A stretch of 64,000 bases of DNA from the NCBI GenBank assembly GCA_036365455.1, contig JAWQUS010000002.1:5270001-5334000 (forward strand). The letters are read 5' to 3'. The position numbers were made by a program, and so were the translations under genes. The notes under the pieces were generated by a model that searched no databases, was not told the DNA's origin, and was given only the letters and a program-made list of their open reading frames with translations. The stretch is from Macrosoma leucophasiata (Eukaryota; Arthropoda; Insecta; Lepidoptera; Hedylidae). Position 1 is the stretch's first letter; each line of letters begins with the position of its first letter. This document shows positions 21,701-32,900 of the stretch, one piece after another.

Positions 21701-21719
21701 GCATGTTCAAACTTCATGA
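15730..21719 (+). CDS. C3orf33-family protein (uncharacterised, predicted membrane-anchored)
   Basis: Five exons, 15730-15801, 15880-15939, 16013-16186, 17893-18036 and 21360-21719, encode 269 residues with all phases at zero. After a short polar start, residues ~27-42 are a hydrophobic segment (VYALATAGLAVAVH). Then come SKFSKASKVPDHFLRQHEPLKGVYTG and a beta-rich middle with IYLPLWHSSKPPLPVKLWGL. The C-terminal part has VDIGQKLVELGFATA, resembling the SNase-like fold, and SQLAPAILSAQTRAK, FRNGIWSE. The order matches human C3orf33 as I remember it. Function in insects is not known to me. Intron 3 carries a deleted Tigger and a SINE-like repeat, and intron 4 a LINE. An AATAAA follows at 21862. 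Confidence 0.85.
16555..17277. mobile_element. Deleted Tigger derivative in intron 3 of the C3orf33-family gene
   Basis: The left end TAGTAGAGCGTCGATTATTG and the right end TAATCGACGCTCCACTG match the full element at 37256-39202. The interior keeps only element sequence equivalent to the end of the transposase (around 16935-17120, reverse strand) and the subterminal region. It is flanked by TA. Excluding the nested SINE it is about 560 bp, so it depends on transposase supplied elsewhere. Confidence 0.9.
16729..16873 (+). mobile_element. tRNA-derived SINE nested in the Tigger derivative
   Basis: A perfect 14-bp target duplication (ACAAATAGGAAATA) at 16715-16728 and 16874-16887 flanks it. The B box reads GGTTCGATTCC. 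Its start is an inverted duplication of its own sequence: GGATAACCAGTC (16741-16752) and GACTGGTTATCC (16759-16770). Confidence 0.88.
17545..17832 (+). repeat. SINE-like repeat, family A, copy 7
   Basis: Near full-length, from GGTGGTAGAGCGCCAGTGAC to a poly(A) run, 60 bp before exon 4 of the C3orf33-family gene. Confidence 0.8.
18650..19010. repeat. GC-rich MITE-like segment
   Basis: A GC-rich island inside an AT-rich intron, with GGCTCTACA near its left end and TATAGAGCC near its right end as weak inverted termini. It contains an internal palindrome CGAGTGTGGAG / CTCCACACTCG. The element type is unsure. Confidence 0.4.
19325..19575 (+). mobile_element. tRNA-derived SINE, second type, copy 1
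   Basis: The head GAGCCGGTTAGTCCATCGG and B box GGGTTCGATCACC are followed by the body block CTACAGATATTTGTTTCGGG. Other copies: 28830-28985 (+) and 47118-47240 (-). Confidence 0.75.
19760..21345 (+). mobile_element. CR1/Jockey-group LINE, 5'-truncated and frameshifted
   Basis: Reverse transcriptase motifs are present: VPQGGVLSPFLFS, then YADD in HLYADDIQIYY, and the C-terminal LWNSLPLNIRKA-type ending FKKRLFDYY. The frame breaks at a 15-bp inverted duplication (19916-19947) and again near 20345. The 3' end is a TTAC-type short tandem tail near 21340, only about 15 bp before exon 5 of the host gene. The endonuclease domain is missing, so it cannot move by itself. Confidence 0.85.
19916..19947. 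repeat. Inverted duplication in the LINE, 15-bp perfect arms, 2-nt loop
   Basis: ACAGGACGAGTACAG and CTGTACTCGTCCTGT are exact reverse complements. The right arm lies in normal LINE coding sequence (followed by LLDCSNAF), so the left arm is the added copy. Confidence 0.88.
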
Positions 21720-21861
21720 AGCATTTTTGTTTGCGGCAGTCGTATTTAAATTCTTGTTATACCTAGGAGTACCAAATACGTTATGAACTTGTAATAATTT
21801 GGTGACCCCTAATGATCTTCCACTTATCAGAACTATTCCTTTTTTGTATATATTGTTGTTA

Positions 21862-21867
21862 AATAAA
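21862..21867 (+). terminator. Polyadenylation signal of the C3orf33-family gene
   Basis: AATAAA 143 bp after the stop codon. Confidence 0.6.
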
Positions 21868-21930
21868 GATTTATTAACTTTTATATGTGTTGTTTCATTT
21901 CGAACTATCTCATTAAAAAATGAAAATGAT

Positions 21931-22028
21931 GCAAAAATGGAAAGAAAAATTTTGACTTCGGGCAGGATCGAACCTGCGACCTCAGGATAACCAGTCCAGC
22001 CGCTTTATCACTAAGCTACCGAAGTTAC
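21931..22028 (-). mobile_element. tRNA-derived SINE, first type
   Basis: In reverse it reads CTTCGGTAGCTTAGTGATAA (A box) and GGTTCGATCCTGCC (B box). This is a SINE head, not a tRNA gene, because the same GAAAGAAAAATTTTGACTTC edge recurs in the other copies. Confidence 0.75.
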
Positions 22029-22295
22029 TTCAACTGAAAATGAAGTCAAAGAAAAAAATCGTTTGAATCAAGCATTAAAAAGGCAGTTATAGAAACGTTT
22101 CAAGATAAATCGATTGCTCGGCATTTTTATGATAGTATATGCATGTCTGAAACTTGTAAAAAGCAAGAACGGATACAGTTGACGCTTCGGGCTCCCTTGG
22201 CTGGCTGTAAGGTAATTTACAAAACAACTTCAGGCATGTTATCCCCGTAGGGCTCTGGTTAATGCATATCATCTGCTGCTTGTCTATTCTTTTTT

Positions 22296-22600
22296 ATGTC
22301 ATGGAAGTGGCAGGCAAACAAGCCTGCAGTTCACAAGTGACTGTAGCCTATAGACACCCACACAAAGACCAAGGTCAAAATGCATATGCGTTACCACCAT
22401 AGATTTATTATCTACTTCGGTTACCACTCCTGAGGCCTAAGGTGTAATGCCTCTGTGCCGGAAATTAAGGAGCCATACATTACCACCTGACCGGAACACT
22501 ATAGTGCTGAACACTACCATTTAGCGACAAGTATATTAGGTAATGCGATGGTGCCTACGCCCGTGAGCTCCGTCACTGGAGCTCTACCACCAGTAACTAT
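22296..22600 (-). repeat. SINE-like repeat, family A, copy 8 (near full length)
   Basis: It runs in reverse from the tail near 22300 to TGGAGCTCTACCACCAGT at 22597. A diverged tRNA-like fragment follows at 22640-22720. The remaining 22721-23106 is AT-rich with nothing recognised. Confidence 0.8.
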
Positions 22601-23106
22601 TGATGTCTATGTGAAGTGAAACTACCGAAAGGATAGATCCCATTATACCCCGATCGAGGGATCAAACCCAGGATCCTAGCGTAGCAGTAGCGGCCTCCTA
22701 GCTTCTACTTGCCGTGATAATGAACTTATCTATACTAAACGCTAGCGTCTACATTGTGTTTGCTTCGACCTCGCTCAAAAAGTTTGCATTGTATCTTGGT
22801 GTTTATTTGTAATAACAACTGATAACCAGTGCTTACCTGTACATTATATTTCTTCATCCCGGTATACTCGAACACTACAGCAGTTATATTTCTTCGAAAT
22901 TATTTTAGGAATAGTTAAGATGTTACAAGAGCACACTTTAGTGTTTATTTCCGACGTCGCCTTTCTATTTATATTCGCCCAGTGAAATATTTGAACGTTA
23001 TCCATTCAAATTTTCACTCTGTAGGTACATTTAGCATAATTTATTTGTTTAGACAGCGTGGTTCTTTAAAAACGCCGTTAATTTCACGTATATATGTATC
23101 GCCGTA

Positions 23107-23410
23107 CAGGGGCGGATTTCCCTATAGGCCGAGTAGGCCCGGGCCTGCAAAATTTAGGGAGCGACAAAATTTTGTAGTTTTTTTTTAAGTAGTAGCCTAC
23201 GCGCATACGCGTTAAATCTCAAAAATGTGTTCATATAGCATATCGCGAAAAAAATTACATGTATGGCAATTACGATTATTAGAAGAATAAATTAAATCAC
23301 TCACTGACTCTCTTTCTGTTTTATTTTAATTTCTATACTTTATCAAATTTTTATGCTTTATACAGCACAGGAGAGAGGGGGGGGGGGGGCACGTATCAAA
23401 TCCGCCCCTG
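23107..23410. mobile_element. hAT-type MITE
   Basis: Terminal inverted repeats CAGGGGCGGATTT and AAATCCGCCCCTG bound 304 bp. The flanks TCGCCGTA and AAGCCGTA look like an imperfect 8-bp target duplication, as hAT elements make. The interior includes a poly-G run. Confidence 0.8.
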
Positions 23411-23429
23411 AAGCCGTATCAAGTGATAA

Positions 23430-23467
23430 GTCGACCAAATAATGACTTACGTCATTATTTGGTCGAC
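23430..23467. repeat. Palindrome, 17-bp perfect arms, 4-nt loop
   Basis: GTCGACCAAATAATGAC and GTCATTATTTGGTCGAC around TTAC, 20 bp beyond the hAT-type MITE. Confidence 0.9.
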
Positions 23468-23589
23468 GACTGGAGGAGCGAGTTTAATGATGATAATAGG
23501 TTCAGTTTACCATACATAGGCACATTTTGTAGTGGCGTGATAATGGTGGAGAAGAAGGACGGTTGACTAGTTTTTTACTTAATCATACA

Positions 23590-23880
23590 TATTTATTAGG
23601 TTGTCGGGATGTGACGACCCCACCGCCCACTGGTGGAAGATTTCTCTTCTAGTTGGAGAATTATCTTCCACTAGTGCAGTCAGTCAACCGGACAATGGCA
23701 GTCAAACCATTCCAATGGCGCGGTAGTAAGTGAAATAACGCAAGCAGCGTCCTGCGATAAAACTACCGCCACTGCGATCACATTTGTATTCTCTTTGGCG
23801 ATCACCAAACCGCATGCCAAGCGTGGCGATTATCACAGACCAACAATGGCATTTCTTAAGGGTTTTTTTTTTATTGGCAA
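23590..23880 (+). repeat. Dispersed repeat pair member 1 (with 27415-27660)
   Basis: Shares GTCGGGATGTGACG, CTTCCACTAGTGCAGTCAGT, AAACCATTCCAATGG and CCGCATGCCAAGCGTG with 27415-27660 in the same order. It is a repetitive family member, not a gene. The flank 23881-24430 shows nothing. Confidence 0.65.
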
Positions 23881-24435
23881 TCGCCAGGAGGCATAACTGC
23901 CAGCATCACGTTTGATTAATTTAAGGTTTGATGATGACATATTTAGGTACTTTTGTTTTAAAAAACATTGAGAATAAATCCCACATCAATCCATAGGAAA
24001 AACAATAATTACGAGTTTATCTAGTTGTTAAACTTATGTAATGGTGTAAATTTAATGGATTTTCGAAAACACGTAATCTTAGTCAACCTGATCTTGGTGC
24101 CGGGTAGGCCGATTACATGCAGACTTAAATTTTCACAAAATATAAGAAGTAAATATAAGTGGGTAGTAAAGGCCCGCGCTTAAAGATGAAATTGACATTA
24201 ATTTTGATTTTCCCCGAGGGGTTAAATGGTCAAATGTAATTAAATCACCATTCTCGAAAAAGCGAGGCAAAATTGAACTGAAGTTCGGTACAAAGTACAA
24301 ACCACATTGGGCCCATCACTATTTCTTTTGCTCCAACGGCGATTTATACCACGAAATACCGTAATACCGTCATAATGCAATGCAGACTGTTATAATCAAA
24401 ATTAAAACATCATGCGATTTTGTAAAAAAGCACTG

Positions 24436-24441
24436 TTTATT
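24436..24441 (-). terminator. Candidate Rab8 polyadenylation signal
   Basis: AATAAA on the reverse strand about 1.1 kb past the Rab8 stop. The interval 24442-25536 is AT-rich, free of recognised repeats and would be the 3' untranslated region. That assignment is inferred. Confidence 0.35.
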
Positions 24442-25536
24442 CAAATTAAATATGTTATATATTACATTAAAATATATATCTTAATTAAAATAGCAAAAGA
24501 AAAAGTACAGCTAATAATCTATTGAAATAATATCCTTTAAACCATTTCTCAATTAATCGTAACACCGAGTAATTTCGCCCTATTAACATTAAATTGTCAT
24601 ATTTTACAGATAATTTACGACAAAAATACTGCTTTTTTTTAATGTACCGATGAAGAGCAGTCGACTATCAATAAGTTTACCCCGATATGACGTCGACATT
24701 AAAGGACACAGATATTAAGGAATGCCATCTGAAAACTGAGGAACCATCATCATTTATAAAACATTCATGTACCCAATATTTAATGTTCCCAAAAAAATGC
24801 GAACGTATCAAGTTAATTGACTAACAGTGACCTTTTTGTAGAAAATGAAACTGTGATGTAAATTATCTTGTTTATAAACATATCTTTAAATATAGAATTG
24901 CAAGCCCACCACAAACAGGGTGGAGTTTTCTGGACATGATAGTATATTTTAAAGAATTTCATCCAACTCTGAGATTTATTTTATGAATTATGATGCAATC
25001 CTCAGAACCACATATATCTAATTATGGCAACAAGTTACATCGCTTTGCTATCAGCACGCTACTAGTAATATAAAAACCTATTTGCTAAGGATTTGATGGA
25101 ACTAAAATGGCGTAAAATTGATGTCATTCCTCGTGCGCTCTCTATCCTTCATGTCTATGCAAGTGACCTTATCATATATCACATTTTTGGACATTTCCTC
25201 TAAATTTTCGTTTACAGCAACTTATTCTGACCGCAATTCAACACCTTAAACGAAACACCATCGTCTGTGTAACAGCGCCGCACGGACATACAAAATTAAA
25301 ATGCAATATAAAATTATTTTTTGTATTCTATCTGTAAGTCGAGTATACGGCGAGCTCGGCGTCGTTACATAGATGACGTGGATATAAAAATACAAAAAGC
25401 GAGTCTGGACCCCGTGGAGGATGCACCAGTTAAAAATTTGTAGGTCGAAAAATATATTGGGGTCGTCCCGTCAATGGGCCAGGAGGGTTACGGGGGTGAC
25501 TGGTGTGGTGGGGTCGGCGGGGTGCGCGGGCGCCTG

Positions 25537-26903
25537 TCAGAGGATGGAGCAGCGCGACAGCCACGAGGTGGGTTTGCGTGGCTGGTCGCTGGCCTTCACC
25601 GTGTGCGCGCCGCTTCGGGCGCCGCTAGGATTGCTCGCCTCCTGTAACACCACATTACAAATATTCAAAAGGAAAAATGGAAAGAAAAATGTTGCTTCAG
25701 CCTTGACTTGAACACATGCGAGTGAAATATTTAAAACAAACATTTTGACTTATTTTTATTTTTTAAGAAAACAAACAGTTGACTTGACAATGTAAAAAAC
25801 TTCTTAAAAATTAACAACCATTAATATGTGTTCGCATTAATAATTCTACCAACACGTTTTGTTCTGAAGGAATAACAATAGCTTAAAAATTAAAGTTAAC
25901 TAAGTACCTAATAGATAAATATGTTATGTATAAGAATATATACACACATCACAAGCACTTACATACGCAAGATAAACGAAGTAAAAAATAACAATGCAAG
26001 CAAAATAAATGGCACATCGAATTACATACCTAGTTGATATAAATGGTTCAACTATCGGTTTCCGAACCATCAAACCACCTATTAGCCTAGGTTTTTAAAA
26101 ATACAAGGTTTAGAATTGAATAAACCCAGGTCATGCTGGTCAGCGAGTTTATTAAATTTATCAATTGTTCTAATAAAATATGCATTATGTCTGTAATTAG
26201 TAGAAAAATTGGAGGCACTTCAAATATTTCTTTGCATTTTTCCTTTAAAATATTTAACTTGCATATTGTAAAGCGGAAAATATAATTTAAAAAAAACAAT
26301 TAAAAATACTATAATGCGAACGGTACTGTGACATATCCTTGTAAAAGATAATTGGTTACTAATTACTTAACTGGTGTTTTGTAACTTTCAATTGATAAAG
26401 ATAAGAAACGACGAATGAATTGCTAAACACAATGTAGGTGACTAATATGAAGAGTCATACAGAAATAGTTATATTCTTTAAATCATGGAATGTTCTATAA
26501 GTTCCCTAGATAATATTTCAAAGATCTTTTACCCTGCACCTCTTTCTTTTTTTTTCTGCACCATTCAATGGCACGATTCTTTAAAAAAAACTCTTACCAG
26601 GCTTTGGTTTCATTTAACTTCGTAAGAGTAAATAATATAGGTTTTATTACGGTAGGTAGTACATTTAGTAATATTCGTAGAGCTTGGCTATTTATCCCAG
26701 TTATAATCGGCTCAGGTTGAATATGATGGAGCGATATAAAGAATGCACGGCCCTGTAATTTCCGGCACAGTGGCGTAACACCTTAGGCCTCAGGAGTGGC
26801 AACGCATCTGCATTTTGACCTTGGTCTTTGTGTGGGTGTCTATAGGCTGCAGTCATCACTTAACATCAATGTGAACTGCATGCTTGTTTGCCACATCCAT
26901 AAC

Positions 26904-26935
<32 letters not shown>

Positions 26936-29900
26936 GCGATATAAACACTTAATTGGCCGCTTACCAACTTCAATTCCAATTCGCAATGGGTAAGATGGTG
27001 AGTATGCGATACCTCTCACAGCAATCTTTGAGAAAAGTTATCTGGTCCTAAGACATTTTTATAAAAAAAAAAACTTGAAGTAATATATATTAATACGTAA
27101 AATATAAAGCGCACAGGACGCACACAGATTAACAAAAAATAGTTAAACAAGGTCTGCAGTTCATCAGTTTAGCTCAGAATTTTATACACGCAGTAAATAT
27201 TTCAATGAAGCACATATATAAACAATTCTTCCGGCTAGCAGTGAGTCATAGTTAATCAGCGGTTTATTAATATAAACAATTTAGAAATGAGTAATAAAAT
27301 TTAACCACGAGGCGTACGGTAACTAAGCGTCAACAACTCATTGGCCACTGCGGCCACAAATTACTCGTAAATAAAAAAAAACGTTAATTGGATTGTGTTA
27401 AAGTGTAGATTTGAGTGTCGGGACGTGACGAACCCGCCGCCCACCAGCGGAAGAATTGTCTTCTACTGGAAAAGCATTCTTCCACTAGTGCAGTCAGTTA
27501 ACCGAACAATGGCGGTCAAACCATTCCAATGGAGCGGTAGTAAATGCAATAACGCAAGACGGGCAGCTGCAACGTGCGATAGAACTACCGCTACTGCGAT
27601 CGACAATCCGCATGCCAAGCGTGACGATTATGGCATATCCCCCTTATAGGGGAGGCTTTGGTCCAGCATCTTTTGACTGATATGATAAAGGTGTAGACTA
27701 TGTAGAGTCGCTTTTATTTATTTAATTTTAAAGACAGTAGCCTATGGTAGCAGGCTTCGATTCCCAAGTTGGAGGCTACCAGAGATCATGGTGTAAAATC
27801 TTTTTCTCTGGTTGTATTGATTGTTTATATTTTCTCTGAGGGTCTGTTTCCCAGAACCTGAGAGAAAAAAAAATGGTGGTTTGGATGTATGCTTGAATGC
27901 ATGCATTAATTTCAGCCTACCCCTTTACAGACGTGAAGTTACGTTTAATTACATTTCAATTTAATATACCTACTAAAATAATATATTTTGTTTTATGGAA
28001 TGTCTACTAGATTCCTGGCCCGACCAATCTAGAATGTGTGATAGCCGACCACGAGTGATCGTTTTATTAGACGCACGTCACATATGTTATATTTAGACTC
28101 GTCAACTCGTACTTGTGGATTTGTCAATTACTTTTTAGCGACCAAAATTATAACAGCACGAGTGTGACGCGTTTGAAAAGTGTATCTAAGATAGCTTTTA
28201 AAGAATCATGGCAAGTTTCATACATTGATTTGTACAAAAAAAGTAAGAAAAAGGTACAAGGTAAAACGGATTAGAAATATTATCTAGGGAACCTAAAGAA
28301 CATTTTCTAGTATTTCAAATATTTTTAAATCACCGGAATAAAAATCGTCTTTCCTAGTAACAGTAGAAGCACTCCATACTAAAGTTCAATTTCAAACTAT
28401 TTATTCCGGAGAGTAAAAAATATTTTAAGTATCAGGAAATGTTGTTTAGGTTCACTGAATAATATTGGCATGCTGTTTTACCGTGTACCTTTTTTCATTT
28501 TTTCTGTACAAATCTTGCCATGATCCTTTCATAATTTTAACATTGTTATCAAAGAGAATATTTTAGATATTTTTTGTATGTTTTGAAAGCAATTTATTAG
28601 AAGTAAATGTTTATTTACTATTTAGTTATATTTATGATATAAATATAATGGTATTTAGCTCGTACTCGTATATAGGTACATTATTTGTATACATGTAGTA
28701 TACATGGGCACCTCTAGGTGGCTCTTTGTTGTTTATTCCTAAAACTTCGTTAAATGTCTCACGTGCTGTTGGTTCTCCAAATAAATAAATAAGTAGCGAT
28801 CAGTTAAAATCAATGGTAAGTCCAGCGGTGATGACTGCTTGATCCGAGGGTCGCGGGCTCAATTCTCGCACCGGGATAAATATTTGTATGTACTACAGAT
28901 GTTTGTTTCGGGTTTAGGTGTTTACCCACGACAGCGGTTTAAAATAACCAACCGACTGGGTGTAAGTATGATTTTATTTATTTTTATATTTATTATTATA
29001 TACATACGCCGATATGTAAAATTGCTAATCTAAAGGAGCTCTACTTGAAAGCTCTAAGAGTTTAAAATACTCTACTACATGCGGCTGTGTCAGGTCAGCG
29101 TTAGGTGCTAGAGTACCTACGCTGAGCGTTACATACACAAATTATACACTTAGCAAGCTAATTAATTTATTATGTACGAAAAATGAAACATTGTTTATGC
29201 ACATACCTACTTGGTGAATAAATTAACTATGAACGTTGGTAATACTTGGTTTTATTACAGAAACTACATTAACTACACTTTTTTATAATCATTCATTCAG
29301 ATTTTGAGAAAAGCGAATTCTGATCTTACATGCTGAACCCGCCTGTTAGATAATAATAATTATACAGAATATTAGGTAACATAATTTTGCTACAAAAAGT
29401 AGGACAGAAAACTACTCACAAATGCTTTAAATGTACCGCAGTTAGAGTAAACTATACAAATTTTTTTACAGCTACTATTGAAATCCGAAGTTTCATGCTG
29501 AGGTTGATGATGGGCGGGCAAGTACGAGTACAAACTACACAGAGTACATAATAGGTTGGGGAAAAAGTCTTTTCGCATTATAGTATGTATGAACTTGTAA
29601 TAATATCTCTTTGGCTGTAGTATTTGTATCTGGCTGGTTTTGGTATCATTGAAAGTTAAAATTTTAAAGAACATAATTCCAAATACAAATAAGGCAAATG
29701 TGTGATTTTCATTTGTGTTTCATACTGTAAAGATGAGTGAATCTAATGAAGAAATTCGATACATTTTAAAATTTTACTACGAAAAAGGTAAAAATGCAAC
29801 GCAAGCCGCGAAAAAAAATTGGCGATGTTTATGGACCTACTGCAGTGTCTGTGAGAGTAGCACAAATTTGGTTTACGCGTTTTCAATCCGGAAATTTTGA

Positions 29901-32900
29901 TGTCAAAGATGCACCTCGCTCTGGTCGCCCTATTACGGATAAAATGGATGCCATTTTTGAAAAAGTGGAGCAAGATCGACATATCAGTAGTTACGACGTA
30001 GCTGAAGAACTGAAAATTGATCACAAAACAGTTTTGGCGCATTTGAAAAAAGATGGGTACAAAAAAAAGCTCGATATTTGGGTACCTCACGAGCTCACTG
30101 AAAGAAACCTAATGAACCGTGTACTCATTTGTGATGCTTTATTACGACGTAATGAAACCGAATCATTTTTGAAGAAGCTGATAACTGGTGATGAAAAGTG
30201 GATCACGTACGACAAAAACGTGCGAAAAAGGTCGTGGTCAAAGGTCGGTCAGGCTTCACAGACTGTGGCGAAACCCGGGTTAACTCGCAATAAGGTGATG
30301 TTGTGTGTGTGGTGGGATTGGAAGGGCATTATTCATTATGAGCTATTACCACCAGGCAGGACTATCGATTCTGAACTCTACTGCGAACAACTGATGAGAT
30401 TAAAGCAAGAAGTTGAGAGAAAGCGGCCGGAATTGATCAACAGAAGGGGTGTGGTGTTTCATCATGATAACGCTAGACCTCACATATCTATAACCACTCA
30501 GCAAAAATTAAGAGAGTTTGGCTGGGAGGTGTTAATGCATCCGCCGTATAGTCCTGACCTTGCACCTTCAGATTTCCACCTGTTTCGGTCTCTTCAGAAT
30601 TCTTTATGCAATGTTAGGTTAACATCACGAGAGGACTGCCAAATCCACTTGTATTATGGTATTTTGATGAGAAGTCCCAAAATTTTTATAGCAATGGGAT
30701 CATGTCCCTACTTACAAGATGGCAAAAGGTTATCGAACAAAATGGTACATACATACTTTAGTTAAATTTAAATAAACAATATTAAAAAATGTTTTGAATT
30801 ATCTTAAAAAATGCGAAGAAACTTTTTCCGCAACCTAATACTTTGGCACAAAGTATCGAGATACTTTGGGCCAAAGTATGGCGGCAAAAACTGTGTCTTT
30901 AAATTTTGAAGAAGCGTATGTGTTAAAATAAAAATGTGGGACAGTATGTTCAATATGGTCATACACTTATACATACTAGTGATGTAACGAATGTGAGTTT
31001 TTCAACATTTGCGAATGCGAGTACGAACATTCGACGGCGATATTCGCGGATGCGAATATTGATGATATTGAATATTGATGACAACAGGTAAAAAAAATAA
31101 TTCTGTATTTCTATTTCAATTGGACGAGTAGTTATTGAGATAAAATTATTGAAGAGAAAAAACATAATATTTGAGGTCCTGACAGTAAGACATTACTCAT
31201 ATTTTGTTGGATTTTTCACCATAACACATACAAGTGAAATATTTAAAAAGAACTGCCACCCCAATGCAATGCAATAAAATGTGAAGGAAAAATTCGAGTC
31301 TGGTGTGGATTTCACCCCATCGTACCTCAGAGCTTCTATACTAGTGACCCCAGCTATTCGCGAATATTAGTTACATTACTAATGCAAAGAGTTCTAAGAA
31401 TCTAATATGGTTTGAGCATGAAACAATTACTAAAAATGCACACTAAACACAAAAAAAAACTACACCACACAAAGCTTACCTTCTGTTTGTACAGATAGCC
31501 ATGGAAAAAAAGAAAATAAATATTAGTGTCAATAAGTGAATATAAAAAATATTATAATTGACAGCTGTATTTATTTTGAACTAGCTGACCCGGCAAACTT
31601 CGTATTGCCTCAGAATGAAAATATGACATGTGTCAAAGGTTTTATAGATACGGACTATTTGTATGGGAAAATGAAATGGTGGTTTTTACTATTTCCCTTC
31701 AATTTCTTCATATTTTCTTACCTTATAAACATTCCCTGGACTTCCAAAAATCATTCAAAATCAATATTAGCCAAATCGGTCCAGCCATTCATGCGTGATG
31801 CCGTGACTAAGGAAAACGGGTTGCATTTTTATATATATAGATAAACCTTACAACCAGGAATAGAAAGATCCTTACAACCAGGAATAGAAAGATCCTTACA
31901 ACCAGGGTTATTTGTTTAATAATAACCTCCACCATTATATAATAAGAAAACTTTTAACATAACATAAATTAATTAAATACATAATAATATGTAAATATTT
32001 TGTAAATCTTTAATGGCCTTTCATGGGCAATAATATTAAATTGGCAGCAAAGTCAAAGACATTTTCTCCCAATTTTTTTTTTTTATTATTAATGGATTTT
32101 GGTCTAGTTTCACATCCGTTTGTGATTGCACTTTATCCCGCATCACACTGTATATAAATTTAATTGAAAAAATAGTTTTGATGTCTTTTAATCTTTCATC
32201 ATATTAATGTAGCAAACAAATAAAACAAAAACCAACCTGTTTTTTCTCCATCTTGGCCTTAATATCTCTTGCTAAAGTATAAAATGCGTCCTCAACATTT
32301 AATGAGTCTTTCGCAGAAGTTTCTACAAATTTGATCTGATATTCTACAGCTAATTTTTCACCTTGTTCTTTTGACACCTGCAATTATAATTTATATATTA
32401 ACACTCCATTGTATCAATAGCAACATTTTCCGAAATCTCAAATTGTAGATTTATTTTAATTTATTTAAAGAGTAGGGCTTCAATCACTACACTATTGCAG
32501 ACAATGTAAGGGATGTAGGGTCATTTCGCCGGTTCGCGTTCATGCGCCAGTTCGCGGCCATTTAAAAAGCTCCCATACAAAAATCTCTAAAATAAGTAAA
32601 ATAACTCACCAATACAATAAAAAATAATTAAAGCCAATACCTCAACGTATAAGGGAAACGTATAAACAGACAAAAGTTCCGTACGCCTAACTAATCGTAT
32701 TTAAAAAATAGTTAAAGTCAGTTGTTGAACAAAAGAGAGCGAACGTGCGGGATTTTGATAAAAAAAATAGTGAGCAGGGGAGCATTTGTCGTTAGGTATT
32801 TTATTGTTTTAGGTGAATTTTAGGATAGGAAGTTGTTTCAAGACGTTAATAATGAATAAAGGAATTTTATTTATAATGAAATTGGTTGTATTTTTAATTG

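Noticed and set aside
29794..30765. Host gene or domesticated mariner transposase
   Set aside because: It sits between matching terminal repeats and TA flanks and has two frameshifts, so it is a decaying transposon.
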